A stretch of 64,000 bases of DNA, taken from Myxococcota bacterium (GTDB taxonomy: Bacteria > Myxococcota_A > Polyangia > Palsa-1104 > JAEUJZ01). Made by a program: the position numbers and the translations under genes. Of this stretch, positions 50,708-58,809 are shown one piece after another. The notes beneath the pieces are model-generated. The model saw nothing but the letters and a program-made list of their open reading frames with translations, was not told the DNA's origin and made no database searches. Where the stretch lies: contig JANWXW010000142.1 of NCBI GenBank assembly GCA_025057315.1, forward strand, positions 27,254-91,253, read 5' to 3'. The number at the start of each line of letters is the position of its first letter. Position 1 is the first letter of the stretch.

Positions 50708-51704
50708 TCTTCTGGTGCTGGTCGGGGTGCTCGTTGGCCCAACAGCGGGGGCCGCAGTGCGCACCACGCAGGAGTTGCAAGCGGCGGTCCAGGGCGCGCT
50801 GCCAGGGGCCGTCATCGAGGTGATGCCCGGCCTCTATGATTTGCCCGGGCCGCTGGTGCTGGCCCAGCCCGGCCCGGTCACCCTGCGAGGCATGGGTCGG
50901 CCGGAAGAAACCTCGCTGGTGGTGGGGGGGAACCGCGAGGTGGTCCGCGTCCTGGCTCCTGGCTGGACCCTGTCCAGGTTGACCCTGCGCGGCGGCATCG
51001 GCATCCGGGTGGAAGAGGAGGGGGACGGGCTGCGCCTGGATGCGCTGCGCATCACCGATGCCCACCTGGGCATCGAGTTGGGTGATCCGGCGGACCTGCT
51101 GTGCGCCCTGTCGGGGCTGGTCTTCAGCAACAACGTGCTGGCCAACATCCGCACCGATGCCATCCAGCTCAACTCGGTCTGCGACATCCAGATCCTTCAC
51201 CATACGGTGTGGAACGTGGGGCGGCCGCTGCTGGTGCAGGGGATGAGCCGCCCGCCCCGCCTGGTCAACAACCTGTGGAGCGCGCCAGTGCCGGTGGCTG
51301 GCGAGGGAGATCTGATCCTGCCGGTGCCCGCCTTTGCGGGCTGGTTCGTGTCCACGGCGCGGCTCGACCTGCGCCTGGTGCGCGGCTCCCCGGCGGTGGA
51401 CCGGGGCGTGGCCGCGCCGGTGCCTCACGATGCCGATGGCCGGCGACGTCCCCTGGGAGCTGCTCCCGATGTCGGTGCCTATGAGCTGGATCCGTCCGCT
51501 GGGGGGGATATGAGCGGGCAGGATGGCAGCGCCGTAGGGGCCACAGTGCCCATGGGCGGCTCCACCTCGAGCCAGGGGCGGCTCCGCGAAGGAGGCATCA
51601 GCTGTGCAGCGACGCCGGGCTCAGGCCCTAACGGGCCGTCTTGGGCCGCCGCCCTGCTGCTGGCGCTGGTGTTCGCGCTGCGGCATCGGGTGCTTGGCCG
51701 GTGA
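50694..51704 (+). CDS. Secreted right-handed beta-helix protein with MYXO-CTERM-like tail
   Basis: 336 residues from ATG 50694 (a second ATG is at 50682). Signal peptide ([17 protein letters not shown]), then parallel beta-helix rungs: LTLRGGIGIRVEEEGDGLRL, LVFSNNVLANIRTDAIQLN and VNNLWSAP. It ends SCAATPGSG, a hydrophobic segment (WAAALLLALVFALRHR) and basic residues, like the MYXO-CTERM cell-surface sorting tail. The start overlaps the PP2C gene by 14 bp and the end overlaps the convergent PBP gene by 77 bp. The repeats resemble right-handed beta-helix surface proteins; no lyase residues identified. Confidence 0.8.
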   Translation: MRAIDLLVLVGVLVGPTAGAAVRTTQELQAAVQGALPGAVIEVMPGLYDLPGPLVLAQPGPVTLRGMGRPEETSLVVGGNREVVRVLAPGWTLSRLTLRGGIGIRVEEEGDGLRLDALRITDAHLGIELGDPADLLCALSGLVFSNNVLANIRTDAIQLNSVCDIQILHHTVWNVGRPLLVQGMSRPPRLVNNLWSAPVPVAGEGDLILPVPAFAGWFVSTARLDLRLVRGSPAVDRGVAAPVPHDADGRRRPLGAAPDVGAYELDPSAGGDMSGQDGSAVGATVPMGGSTSSQGRLREGGISCAATPGSGPNGPSWAAALLLALVFALRHRVLGR

Positions 51705-54219
51705 GCACCACCGGCAGGCCTTGGAGCTGCCGTGGCAGCTCGTAAGGCTTTCCATCTGGTCGCACGCCCGGCTCGGGAGGCGGCGGATAGCCTGGGCGCA
51801 GCGGCCCGCCGCGATCGTTCGGCTTGACCCCCGGTGGTCGCTCCACCGGTAGCTCCTCCAAGGGCATGTCGCGGCTGGTGGCGTACATGAACCGGGCCCA
51901 CATCGGCACGCTGAGCGTGAAGGAGGCGTCCTTGTAGCCAAGCTGCCGCTCGTAGTGGTCATCGCCGACCCAGGCCGTGGCCAGCCAGCGCGAGGTGTAG
52001 CCGACAAACCAGACGTCCGAGGTGCGGCTGGAGGTGCCGGTCTTGCCCGCCGCAATGAGCCGCGTGGCGCGGATGGGCCCCGAGTGTCCCTGCGAGACCA
52101 CGCGCCGCAGCAGGGTGCCGGTGAGCCAGGCGGTGCGCGGCGAGATGACGGGCTTTCTGTACTCCCCCGCCACGGCGACGATTCGGTCCAGACGGGAGGC
52201 CCCATCGAGCATGGGGTCGTCCCAGGCGCTCCGGTCGAGCACGACGTTGCCACGTCGGTCCAGCACGCGGCGGACGTAGATGTTCTCCACCGGCCGCCCA
52301 TTGCGCGCAAAGACCGCGAAGGCACGCGAGAGCTCGTCGATGCGCACACAGGAGGCACCCAGCGCCAGAGCATCGTCCGCATGGATGGGCGTGGTCATGC
52401 CCAGCATGCGGGCCCAGGTGACGATGTCGATCGCATCCCGCGCAGTGACCTCCCGCGAGGTCACGGTCTTGTAGATCTCCACGGACGGCGGGTTTTTGGA
52501 CCACACCAGGGCCTTTTCCAGCGTCACCTGCTGTCCATAGCTGCCGTCGATGTTCTGCGGCACCCACATCTCGCCGGTGACCGGGTCCACCTCTGGCTTG
52601 ATCTTGTCGTTCCACAGCGTCTCGTAGCTGTAGCCCCGGTCGAGCGCGAGCGAGTAGTAGATGGGCTTGTACGCGCTGCCCGGCTGCCGACAGGCCTGCA
52701 CGGCGCGGTTAAACTCGCTGCGGTCAAAGTCGGTGCCGCCCGCCATGGCCACGACATAGCCGTTGTGCAGATCGAAGGCGAAAATCGCCGCCTGCGGCCG
52801 CGGAGACTGCTCCAGCGCCAGGACCGGTGCTGCCGGTGGTGGGTTGCGCTGCTCTGGCAACCATACCACCTCGCCCGTCTCATCGTAGGTAAACTCGCTA
52901 AACCGCGGCACATACGATCGGTGCTCCAGGCGCACCCAGATCACGTCGCCCACACGGAGCGCCTCGGTGGCCGAGCTGATGGTCCGGTCGTTGGTGGCAT
53001 CGCGGGCCGAGTAGCGCGCCGCCCATGCCATGTTGCGCAGCGGCAAGGGCAGCCGCCGCGAGCCAATGCGCACGATGGCCCCATCGCTGCGCACCTGCTC
53101 AACCAGCCCCAGGTAGAGCGTCTCCTCCAACAGCGGTGCTCCATCGTACTTTTCGCTGGCCCGCTCCAGGAACAGCTGCCGCTCGCTGCCCTGCAGGTTG
53201 ACCTCCCGCCCCCGCCAACCCTGCCGCTTGTCGAGCTTGCGCGCGATATGATCGACGCTGTCGGCAGCCTGCAGGTCTGCTGTGGTCAGCACCGTGGTCT
53301 CGACGCGGTAGCCGCGCTCATAGAGCTCCTTCTGGCCCAGCTGCTTGATCAGCTCCCGCCGCACATGCTCAACAAAGTAGGGGGAGATGTCGCGGCTGCG
53401 GTCGCGGCGCTCGCGCAGCTGCACCGGCTGTCCGAGCAGCGGCCGCACCTGCTCCTCGGTCAAAAATCCCGCCTCCACCATGTTGCGCAGCACCTGGTCG
53501 CGCCGCTTCTGCGCGGCCTCCGGGTGGTCGATGGGTGAAAAGCGCGAAGGGGCCTTGGCCAGCCCGGCGATAAGCGCCAGCTCACCCAGGCCCAGCTCCC
53601 AGACGTTGCGATCGAAGTAGCGCCGCGCAGCGGCCTGCACGCCGTAGGCGCCGTGGCCCAGGAAGATGTGGTTTAAGTAAAGAGACAGGATCTCGCGCTT
53701 GCTATAGCGGGCCTCCAGACGACGGGCCAGGATCGCCTCGCGGATTTTGCGCGAGAAGGTCCGCTCCGGCGACAAAAACGCCTTGGCCACCTGTTGGGTG
53801 ATGGTCGATCCGCCCTGGAGCACCTGGCCAGCGCGCACATTCTTCTGCAGGGCCCGCAAAAAGCCGCGCAGGTCCAGCCCGCTGTGCTCGAAGAAGCGAC
53901 GGTCCTCGGTGGCAATGAAGGCATCCAGCAGCGCCCGCGGCACGCGCGACAGCGGCACCACCTCCCGGTACTCCCTGGCCAGTTCCGCCAGCAGGGTCCC
54001 GTCCCAGGCATGGAAGGTGGTAACCCCTGGGGCCTGGTCGGCGTAGGTGCGCAGATCCGGCAGCTCCGGGACGCTGCGCGCAAAATACACGTACACGGCG
54101 CCGCACACGTGCACAAGCAGCGACAGGCAGCCCAGGCATGCAAACAGATACAGCTTGACCAGCCAGTAGCCAAATCCCCCGTCGCTGGGATTCTCGATGT
54201 GGACGCGCAACCTGGGCAT
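51628..54219 (-). CDS. Class A penicillin-binding protein 1A (bifunctional transglycosylase/transpeptidase)
   Basis: 863 residues. Cytoplasmic start, membrane helix at about 22-48, then a GT51 transglycosylase domain with IATEDRRFFEHSGLD, GGSTITQQVAK and SKREILSLYLN. The transpeptidase domain follows: SxxK as GSAYKPI, SxN as WSKNPPSVE, KTG as AGKTGTSSRTSD. The tail is Pro-rich. It polymerises and cross-links peptidoglycan in the periplasm. It is the last gene of a three-gene minus-strand run, 18 bp after a lipoprotein gene. Confidence 0.97.
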   Translation of the reverse strand: MPRLRVHIENPSDGGFGYWLVKLYLFACLGCLSLLVHVCGAVYVYFARSVPELPDLRTYADQAPGVTTFHAWDGTLLAELAREYREVVPLSRVPRALLDAFIATEDRRFFEHSGLDLRGFLRALQKNVRAGQVLQGGSTITQQVAKAFLSPERTFSRKIREAILARRLEARYSKREILSLYLNHIFLGHGAYGVQAAARRYFDRNVWELGLGELALIAGLAKAPSRFSPIDHPEAAQKRRDQVLRNMVEAGFLTEEQVRPLLGQPVQLRERRDRSRDISPYFVEHVRRELIKQLGQKELYERGYRVETTVLTTADLQAADSVDHIARKLDKRQGWRGREVNLQGSERQLFLERASEKYDGAPLLEETLYLGLVEQVRSDGAIVRIGSRRLPLPLRNMAWAARYSARDATNDRTISSATEALRVGDVIWVRLEHRSYVPRFSEFTYDETGEVVWLPEQRNPPPAAPVLALEQSPRPQAAIFAFDLHNGYVVAMAGGTDFDRSEFNRAVQACRQPGSAYKPIYYSLALDRGYSYETLWNDKIKPEVDPVTGEMWVPQNIDGSYGQQVTLEKALVWSKNPPSVEIYKTVTSREVTARDAIDIVTWARMLGMTTPIHADDALALGASCVRIDELSRAFAVFARNGRPVENIYVRRVLDRRGNVVLDRSAWDDPMLDGASRLDRIVAVAGEYRKPVISPRTAWLTGTLLRRVVSQGHSGPIRATRLIAAGKTGTSSRTSDVWFVGYTSRWLATAWVGDDHYERQLGYKDASFTLSVPMWARFMYATSRDMPLEELPVERPPGVKPNDRGGPLRPGYPPPPEPGVRPDGKPYELPRQLQGLPVVLTGQAPDAAARTPAPAAGRRPKTAR

Positions 54220-54237
54220 CGCGATCCGCAGCCTGGT

Positions 54238-54726
54238 CTAGTCTCCAGCGGGTCCCTGCGCAAGGTCAGTCCCGTCCGGAGGTTCTTGTAGGTCTGGCGG
54301 CGAGGCCTGATCCAGCGGTAGGGCCATGTCGAAAGGCGTCCCCAGGGTCAGCCGGAGGTGGTGCTTTTCCATATTGTCGATGGCCACGGTGGCCCGGGCC
54401 TGACCCCGTACCTCGTTGTCGGCATCGAGCGCCCGCACATCCAGGGTGACCTGGCCTCGATGGCGGTGGTCAAACTCGGAAAAGCGTACCGCGAACCGCA
54501 GCGGGTAGACCAGCGGCTCGGTCGGGCGCTGTCGCGGGGTCAGGGGCGTGGTGCTGCTAAAGCCCAGCACGGTCACCAAGAGCTGGTAGGTATCCCTGGG
54601 TCCGCTCTCCACCGTGACGGCAATGCAGGCCAGCGGGTAGCCTGCACACGGGTCCGGCGTCACGATACAGCCCGCCCACGCCAGCGGCAGGAGCCCCACA
54701 GCCCAGCTTAGCCACCTTCGCGTCAT
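54238..54726 (-). CDS. Small lipoprotein upstream of the PBP gene
   Basis: 162 residues with a lipoprotein signal (LLPLAWAGC; Cys at about 19). The mature part is beta-rich with YPLRFAVRFSEFDHRHRGQVTL and an acidic Pro-rich end. No family recognised. Its ATG overlaps the stop of the TPR/PEGA gene by 4 bp. Location next to a class A PBP suggests an envelope role, possibly as a PBP activator in the way of LpoA/LpoB, though no sequence similarity to these is visible. Confidence 0.75.
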   Translation of the reverse strand: MTRRWLSWAVGLLPLAWAGCIVTPDPCAGYPLACIAVTVESGPRDTYQLLVTVLGFSSTTPLTPRQRPTEPLVYPLRFAVRFSEFDHRHRGQVTLDVRALDADNEVRGQARATVAIDNMEKHHLRLTLGTPFDMALPLDQASPPDLQEPPDGTDLAQGPAGD

Positions 54727-55529
54727 CGGGCCACATCCAGAGGGTCCAGGTCAGAGCCCGGGGCCCGGCGGTTGAACCCGCCCGCTGCGCCGGCGCCGAT
54801 CAGCGCGGCAGCGACCACGGCGCCACCCGAAACCGCTGTCCAGAACCACCACCTCCGATACACCGGCACAGGGGCTGGTGGAGCCTGCGGGGGGATTAGC
54901 GCCGCCGCCGCATCGGGCCGGGGCACAAGCAGGGCGCTCACGCTGCGCTCCTCCCCCGCGGTCAGCACCACCGAAACGATAAAATCACGCATCTGCGGTG
55001 CCGTCACCCGCACCTCGTGTGGCCCCGGGACCAGCCAGTGACCGACCACTGGCACTGGCCCCAGCAGCCGGTTGTCGACCAGCACCGAGGCCGAACGCCC
55101 CTCTTGCCCGGGCGCCAGCCGCACGGACAGCCGGGCCAGGGTCGGTGCCAGCGCACGCAGCCGCCCGCGGGCCTCCTCCAGCCGGTCCTGGCTCACTGCC
55201 CCCGGGGCAGCGCCTGCCAAAAACCGCTCCAGCGCCGCCGCCGCCTCTGCCGGGCGTCCCCCCTCCGCGTAGGCAATGCCCAGGTTGTAGTCCAGGCTGG
55301 GGTCCGGACGAAGTCGCCGGGCCTGCTCCAGCTTCGCCACGGCGCCGGCCACCTCTCCGCGATCCATGAGCTGGGCGGCCTCGCGCACCAGCCGTCGTGT
55401 CTGCTCGCGCGCGGCGGCCTCCGTGTGCCCCGGCCCTACAGGGGGGGAAGATGCAGGAAGCTCGGCCTGGCTGGCCCTGGGAGCCAGGCCAGCCCATAAG
55501 AGAAGAATCAGCACAGGACCGCGAGACAT
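54723..55529 (-). CDS. TPR plus PEGA-domain secreted protein with a C-terminal membrane helix
   Basis: 268 residues: signal peptide (LILLLWAGLAPRASQA), TPR-like hairpins at about 40-110 (LMDRGEVAGAVAKLEQARRL; LDYNLGIAYAEGGRPAEAAAAL), a PEGA-type domain at about 125-200 (ASVLVDNRLLGPVPV, GPHEVRVTAP), a Pro linker and a membrane helix (WFWTAVSGGAVVAAALIGAGAAGG). This layout is very common in Myxococcota and is thought to be envelope-associated. First gene of the PBP1A run. Confidence 0.85.
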   Translation of the reverse strand: MSRGPVLILLLWAGLAPRASQAELPASSPPVGPGHTEAAAREQTRRLVREAAQLMDRGEVAGAVAKLEQARRLRPDPSLDYNLGIAYAEGGRPAEAAAALERFLAGAAPGAVSQDRLEEARGRLRALAPTLARLSVRLAPGQEGRSASVLVDNRLLGPVPVVGHWLVPGPHEVRVTAPQMRDFIVSVVLTAGEERSVSALLVPRPDAAAALIPPQAPPAPVPVYRRWWFWTAVSGGAVVAAALIGAGAAGGFNRRAPGSDLDPLDVAR

Positions 55530-55620
55530 CCAGACTCCGTGATACCTTCGAAAAATACCATGGTTGGCGCCTGCCTCCCAGCGGCTCGGCCCGATTTACC
55601 CTCTCCCGTTGGAGGCGCCC

Positions 55621-56415
55621 GTGGCTGACGTCTTCTCTGAGCTGGTCCGCCTGCGCCAGGGGCGGCAGCCCTGCGTCCTGTGCACGGTGGTGCGCACCGC
55701 GGGCTCCACGCCCCGCAAGCACGCTGCCCGGATGCTCGTGTGCAGCGACGGCCGCATCGTGGGCACCGTGGGCGGCGGCCGCATCGAGCACGAGGTGGTG
55801 CAAGCGGCCCTGGCCCTGCTGCAGAGCCGTTGTGCCGAGCCCCGGATCCTGCGCTACCACCTGACCCATCAGCTTGGCATGTGCTGCGGTGGAGAGATGG
55901 AGGTCTTCGTGGAGCCCCTGCTGCCCGAACCGATCCTGCTGCTGTGTGGCGGCGGACACATCTGCCAGGCCCTGGCGCCCCTGGCTGCCCGCGTGGGCTT
56001 TGTTCCCATCGTCGCCGAGGACCTGGAAGAACTGGGCCGCCCCGAGCGTTTTCCCGATGCTGCCCGCATCCTGGACAGCTTTGATGTCCGCGACTGGAAC
56101 GACGTACCCCTAGACAGCGGGACCTATGTCGTCATTGCCACCCGCGACCACCAGCTGGACCTAGCCCTGCTGGAGCAGCTGCTGCCACGGGAGCTGGCCT
56201 ACCTGGGCTGCATCGGCTCCCGCCGCAAGGCTGCCCTGTTTCACAAGCGGCTGGCGCACAAGGGGTTCTCTGCAGAGCAGCTGGCCCGCATCCGCTCCCC
56301 TGTGGGGCTCGACATCGGCGCCGAAACCCCCGAGGAGATCGCTGTGGCCATTGTAGCCGAGCTGATCCAGGTCCGCGCCGCCCGCCGCGCCGCCCCATCC
56401 TCCCCCGCTCCATGA
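55621..56415 (+). CDS. xdhC: XdhC-type molybdenum cofactor insertion protein
   Basis: 264 residues. XdhC/CoxI proteins bind Moco, sulfurate it with a partner and insert it into xanthine dehydrogenase-type enzymes. Visible: the N-terminal CVLCTVVRTAGSTPRK, GTVGGGRIEHEVV, CCGGEMEVFVEPL (Cys pair), the Rossmann core LLLCGGGHICQAL, and YLGCIGSRRK. GTG 55621 follows GGAGG at 5 nt; homology begins just there. It overlaps mocA by 4 bp. No xanthine dehydrogenase or CO dehydrogenase genes lie in the window. Confidence 0.92.
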   Translation: MADVFSELVRLRQGRQPCVLCTVVRTAGSTPRKHAARMLVCSDGRIVGTVGGGRIEHEVVQAALALLQSRCAEPRILRYHLTHQLGMCCGGEMEVFVEPLLPEPILLLCGGGHICQALAPLAARVGFVPIVAEDLEELGRPERFPDAARILDSFDVRDWNDVPLDSGTYVVIATRDHQLDLALLEQLLPRELAYLGCIGSRRKAALFHKRLAHKGFSAEQLARIRSPVGLDIGAETPEEIAVAIVAELIQVRAARRAAPSSPAP

Positions 56416-57014
56416 GGACCGGGGCGGTGATTCTGGCTGCCGGCGCCTCGCGCCGCATGGGCCGCCCCAAGGCCCTGCTGCCCGTGCCAGGCACCGGGGA
56501 GCCGTTCCTGGAGCGCATCGTCCGCACCGCCCGCACAGCGGGCGTCCAGGCCCTGGTCACCGTCGTCGCCCCCCCGCACGGCGCGGCGATCCGCGAGGCG
56601 CTGCCCGCGCTTGTGCTGGCTTGGAACCCGGAGCCGGAACGCGGCATGCTCTCCTCGGTATGGTGCGGTCTGGCGGCCCTGCCCCCTGGCCTGGCCGGCG
56701 TGCTCCTCTGGCCGGTGGACGTCCCGCTGGTGCAGCCGACCACGGTGCAGCGGCTGCTTGGAGAACACCGGGGCCAAATCACCATCCCTACCTATGGTTC
56801 GCAGGGTGGCCATCCGATCTGGATCCCGGCCGATCTAATCCCGGCCGTGTACGCTCTTCCGCTGCAAGAGGGCCTGCGGGGCCTACGCCTGCGGCACCCA
56901 GAGCGGATTTTGCGCCTGCCCGTGCTGGATGCGGCCGTGGTGGTCGATGTGGACACCCCGGACGACCTGGCTGCCCTGCCCGTCCAGCCCAATCCAGAAT
57001 GGAAAAAATTGTGA
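56412..57014 (+). CDS. mocA: Molybdenum cofactor cytidylyltransferase (MocA/MobA-like)
   Basis: 200 residues, typical for MocA, which attaches CMP (or GMP) to molybdopterin for the xanthine oxidase family. The nucleotide-binding start LAAGASRRMGRPKALLP is diagnostic; WPVDVPLV is the metal site; GGHPIWIP the substrate loop; DVDTPDDLAAL the end. It is coupled to xdhC by a 4-bp overlap. The stop codon lies in an AT-rich inverted repeat that probably carries the next gene's promoter. Confidence 0.92.
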   Translation: MRTGAVILAAGASRRMGRPKALLPVPGTGEPFLERIVRTARTAGVQALVTVVAPPHGAAIREALPALVLAWNPEPERGMLSSVWCGLAALPPGLAGVLLWPVDVPLVQPTTVQRLLGEHRGQITIPTYGSQGGHPIWIPADLIPAVYALPLQEGLRGLRLRHPERILRLPVLDAAVVVDVDTPDDLAALPVQPNPEWKKL

Positions 57015-57038
57015 TATAGAATACAAAAAATCTATATA
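57009..57038 (+). promoter_or_regulatory. Candidate promoter and AT-rich inverted repeat upstream of the PhaR-type gene
   Basis: A -35-like TTGTGA (57009-57014) and a -10-like TATATA (57033-57038) are 18 bp apart. ATATAGA (57014-57020) and TCTATAT (57031-57037) form 7-bp inverted arms around a 10-nt A-rich loop. The stretch is strikingly AT-rich for this genome and begins at the mocA stop codon. It could be promoter plus operator for the regulator that follows. Confidence 0.45.
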
Positions 57039-57106
57039 TTCTGGACATCGTGGAGCAAATGTTGCGGCCCACATGGGCTGCGCTATCTTGCCTGGCGGAG
57101 GTCCTT

Positions 57107-57514
57107 ATGTCCCAGGCAACGCCCCGGCGACGCGGCCGCCCTCCGCTCATCGCGGTCCCGGAGGGGACAGGTCGCATCATCAAGAAGTACGGCAACCGGC
57201 GGCTGTATGACACGCGGGAGAGCCGCTATGTCAACCAGGAGACACTCCTGGACCTCTTTGCCCAGGAGGAAGAGGTCCGCGTGCTGGATGCCTCCTCAGG
57301 GGAGGACCTGACTGAGCGCGTGCTGGCTCAGGCCATCCTCGGGGAAGAGACCCGGGGTAGCCGGCCCCTGTTGCCTCGCGCGGTGCTGCGCGCACTGGCG
57401 CGCTTCCGGGGGCGGGAGCGTGGTGCCCTAGAGCGCCACCTTACCCAAGCTGTAGCTGCCTTCACTGCAGGGCGCTCCCGGCGCCTGACCCCCCTCCGCC
57501 GGGTTGCCCCCTAG
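57107..57514 (+). CDS. PhaR-type polyhydroxyalkanoate synthesis regulator
   Basis: 135 residues. The N-terminal PHB/PHA accumulation regulator DNA-binding domain (PF07879) is clear: IIKKYGNRRLYDTRESRYVN followed by LLDLFAQEEEVRVLD. The Arg/Tyr pattern 'KYxNRRLYDT' is family-defining. The C-terminal half is shorter than in classical PhaR and Arg-rich. ATG 57107 follows GGAGG at 5 nt. No PHA synthase or phasin gene is in the window, so its targets may be elsewhere or unrelated to PHA. Confidence 0.9.
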   Translation: MSQATPRRRGRPPLIAVPEGTGRIIKKYGNRRLYDTRESRYVNQETLLDLFAQEEEVRVLDASSGEDLTERVLAQAILGEETRGSRPLLPRAVLRALARFRGRERGALERHLTQAVAAFTAGRSRRLTPLRRVAP

Positions 57515-57687
57515 GCAGGGTTGCTCTGGCCGTACAGTCTAGCGCAGGACCCCAGTGGGTCTGGTGTATCCGCCTGCGGCCCCTGCCCCCAGCGGCTCCC
57601 CTTCAGGCGCGGCCCCTCACAACAAGCACGCTCCGCCGGCCGCCTCCCCAGCCCTCCCCAGCCAGCTCCCCTTGTAGATTCTAGGTG

Positions 57688-57969
57688 TTATGAGGTGTTT
57701 TTGCGGGCCGCCAGGTACTTGATGCGCAGGTCGTAGAGCACATCCTCGACCATCTGCGTCTCCGCCTCGGTCAGGTTGCCGCGAGTCTTGTCGCGCAGCA
57801 TGCCGATGATGTCGATGGTCTGCTTGGCCAGCGCGAAGTTGACCTGTGGGGGCTGCCCCTCGGCCTGAATCTCTCCCAGGTGCATCAACGCCGAGGTCGC
57901 CAGCGAGACGATGAACGAGCTGAAGTCGATTTCCTGGGTCTCCTGCGTGGCGGAATCGCTCGGGTCCAT
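57688..57969 (-). CDS. DUF1844 protein
   Basis: 93 residues matching DUF1844: IDFSSFIVSLATSALMHLGE and later NFALAKQTIDIIGMLRDKTRGNLT. Small, probably cytoplasmic, widespread in Myxococcota and other former Deltaproteobacteria; role unknown. ATG 57969 follows GGGAGGG at about 3 nt. It is 29 bp downstream of the Hsp20 gene on the same strand. Confidence 0.92.
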   Translation of the reverse strand: MDPSDSATQETQEIDFSSFIVSLATSALMHLGEIQAEGQPPQVNFALAKQTIDIIGMLRDKTRGNLTEAETQMVEDVLYDLRIKYLAARKNTS

Positions 57970-57998
57970 GGTCCCTCCCTGGCCGTTGGGTCTGTCCC

Positions 57999-58397
57999 TT
58001 ATAGCTCGGGATCGCGAGGCAGTTCTACTGTGAGCAGGCCATCTTCAAACCGAACGCGTCGCTCCGCCGTGCGCACCCCCGGAGGCAGGAGCAGCGAACG
58101 CAAAAATGGCCCTGACTTGCGCTCGATTTGAAGGCAAGCGCCATCGCCGCTGGGCGGACGCTCGCCGCTGACGGTCAGCACCTGCTCCTCGCAGTGGATG
58201 GCCACCCGGGCCGGGTCCACCCCAGGCAGTTCCATGGTGACCACCACCGCCTGCTCGGTCAGGTAGACGTCCGTGGCCGGTGAGAAAGCACCCGTGCTGC
58301 CCCGGCCCTGCCGCGGCAGCTCCTCCTCGAAGAGCCGGCTCATGCGCTCTCGAAGCGCCTGCAGCTCATGGCCCACATCCCAGCTCTTCGGTGCCAT
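57999..58397 (-). CDS. Hsp20/alpha-crystallin small heat-shock protein
   Basis: 132 residues. Alpha-crystallin domain at about 40-132: SPATDVYLTEQAVVVTMELPGV is the typical start, LTVSGERPPS the central strand and FEDGLLTVELPR the end. It holds denatured proteins for refolding. Directly upstream of the ATG, 58399-58411 is a palindrome (CTTCAT-G-ATGAAG) that could also form an mRNA hairpin over the weak ribosome site. The groESL genes lie 5 kb away. Confidence 0.93.
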   Translation of the reverse strand: MAPKSWDVGHELQALRERMSRLFEEELPRQGRGSTGAFSPATDVYLTEQAVVVTMELPGVDPARVAIHCEEQVLTVSGERPPSGDGACLQIERKSGPFLRSLLLPPGVRTAERRVRFEDGLLTVELPRDPEL

Positions 58398-58809
58398 GCT
58401 TCATGATGAAGGTAAAACCAGTTCGGCCTCCGCGCCACCCCTGCTGGCCGTTTCGCCTGAACACAGAGCCTACCCGATGGACCAGACAGGGACCAGGTGG
58501 CCCCCACCCAAAGCGCCAGGGACCCACACTGGACACACCCCTGTGTCCCTGCCAGGTGTCCGATCCGGCCCGGCGAAGCTCTGCTTGCAAGCCGGGGTTG
58601 GGCAGCGGCCCTCGACCGCCAGCCGTCCTGCAGCGCGAGCGCCCCCGTCACCCGGACCCGGCTGCTCCGTGCAGGGTCCTGCCCTCAACCCACCCAGCCT
58701 GTGAGGCGAGGCGCAACCCCATCGCTCCGTGCTCCAAGCGCCCTCTAGGGTGAGGGCCCCGCTGCGTGCCCGATTGACCCCACCGGAGCAGCCTGCTAGC
58801 GTGCGCGCC
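58398..58809. other. 412-bp divergent intergenic region
   Basis: Lies between the starts of the Hsp20 gene (minus) and the phosphoribosyltransferase gene (plus). It contains the CTTCATGATGAAG palindrome at 58399-58411 and an inverted repeat GGACACA-CCCC-TGTGTCC at 58531-58548. No coding potential is convincing and no CIRCE-like element is visible here. Sigma boxes were not identified. Confidence 0.4.
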
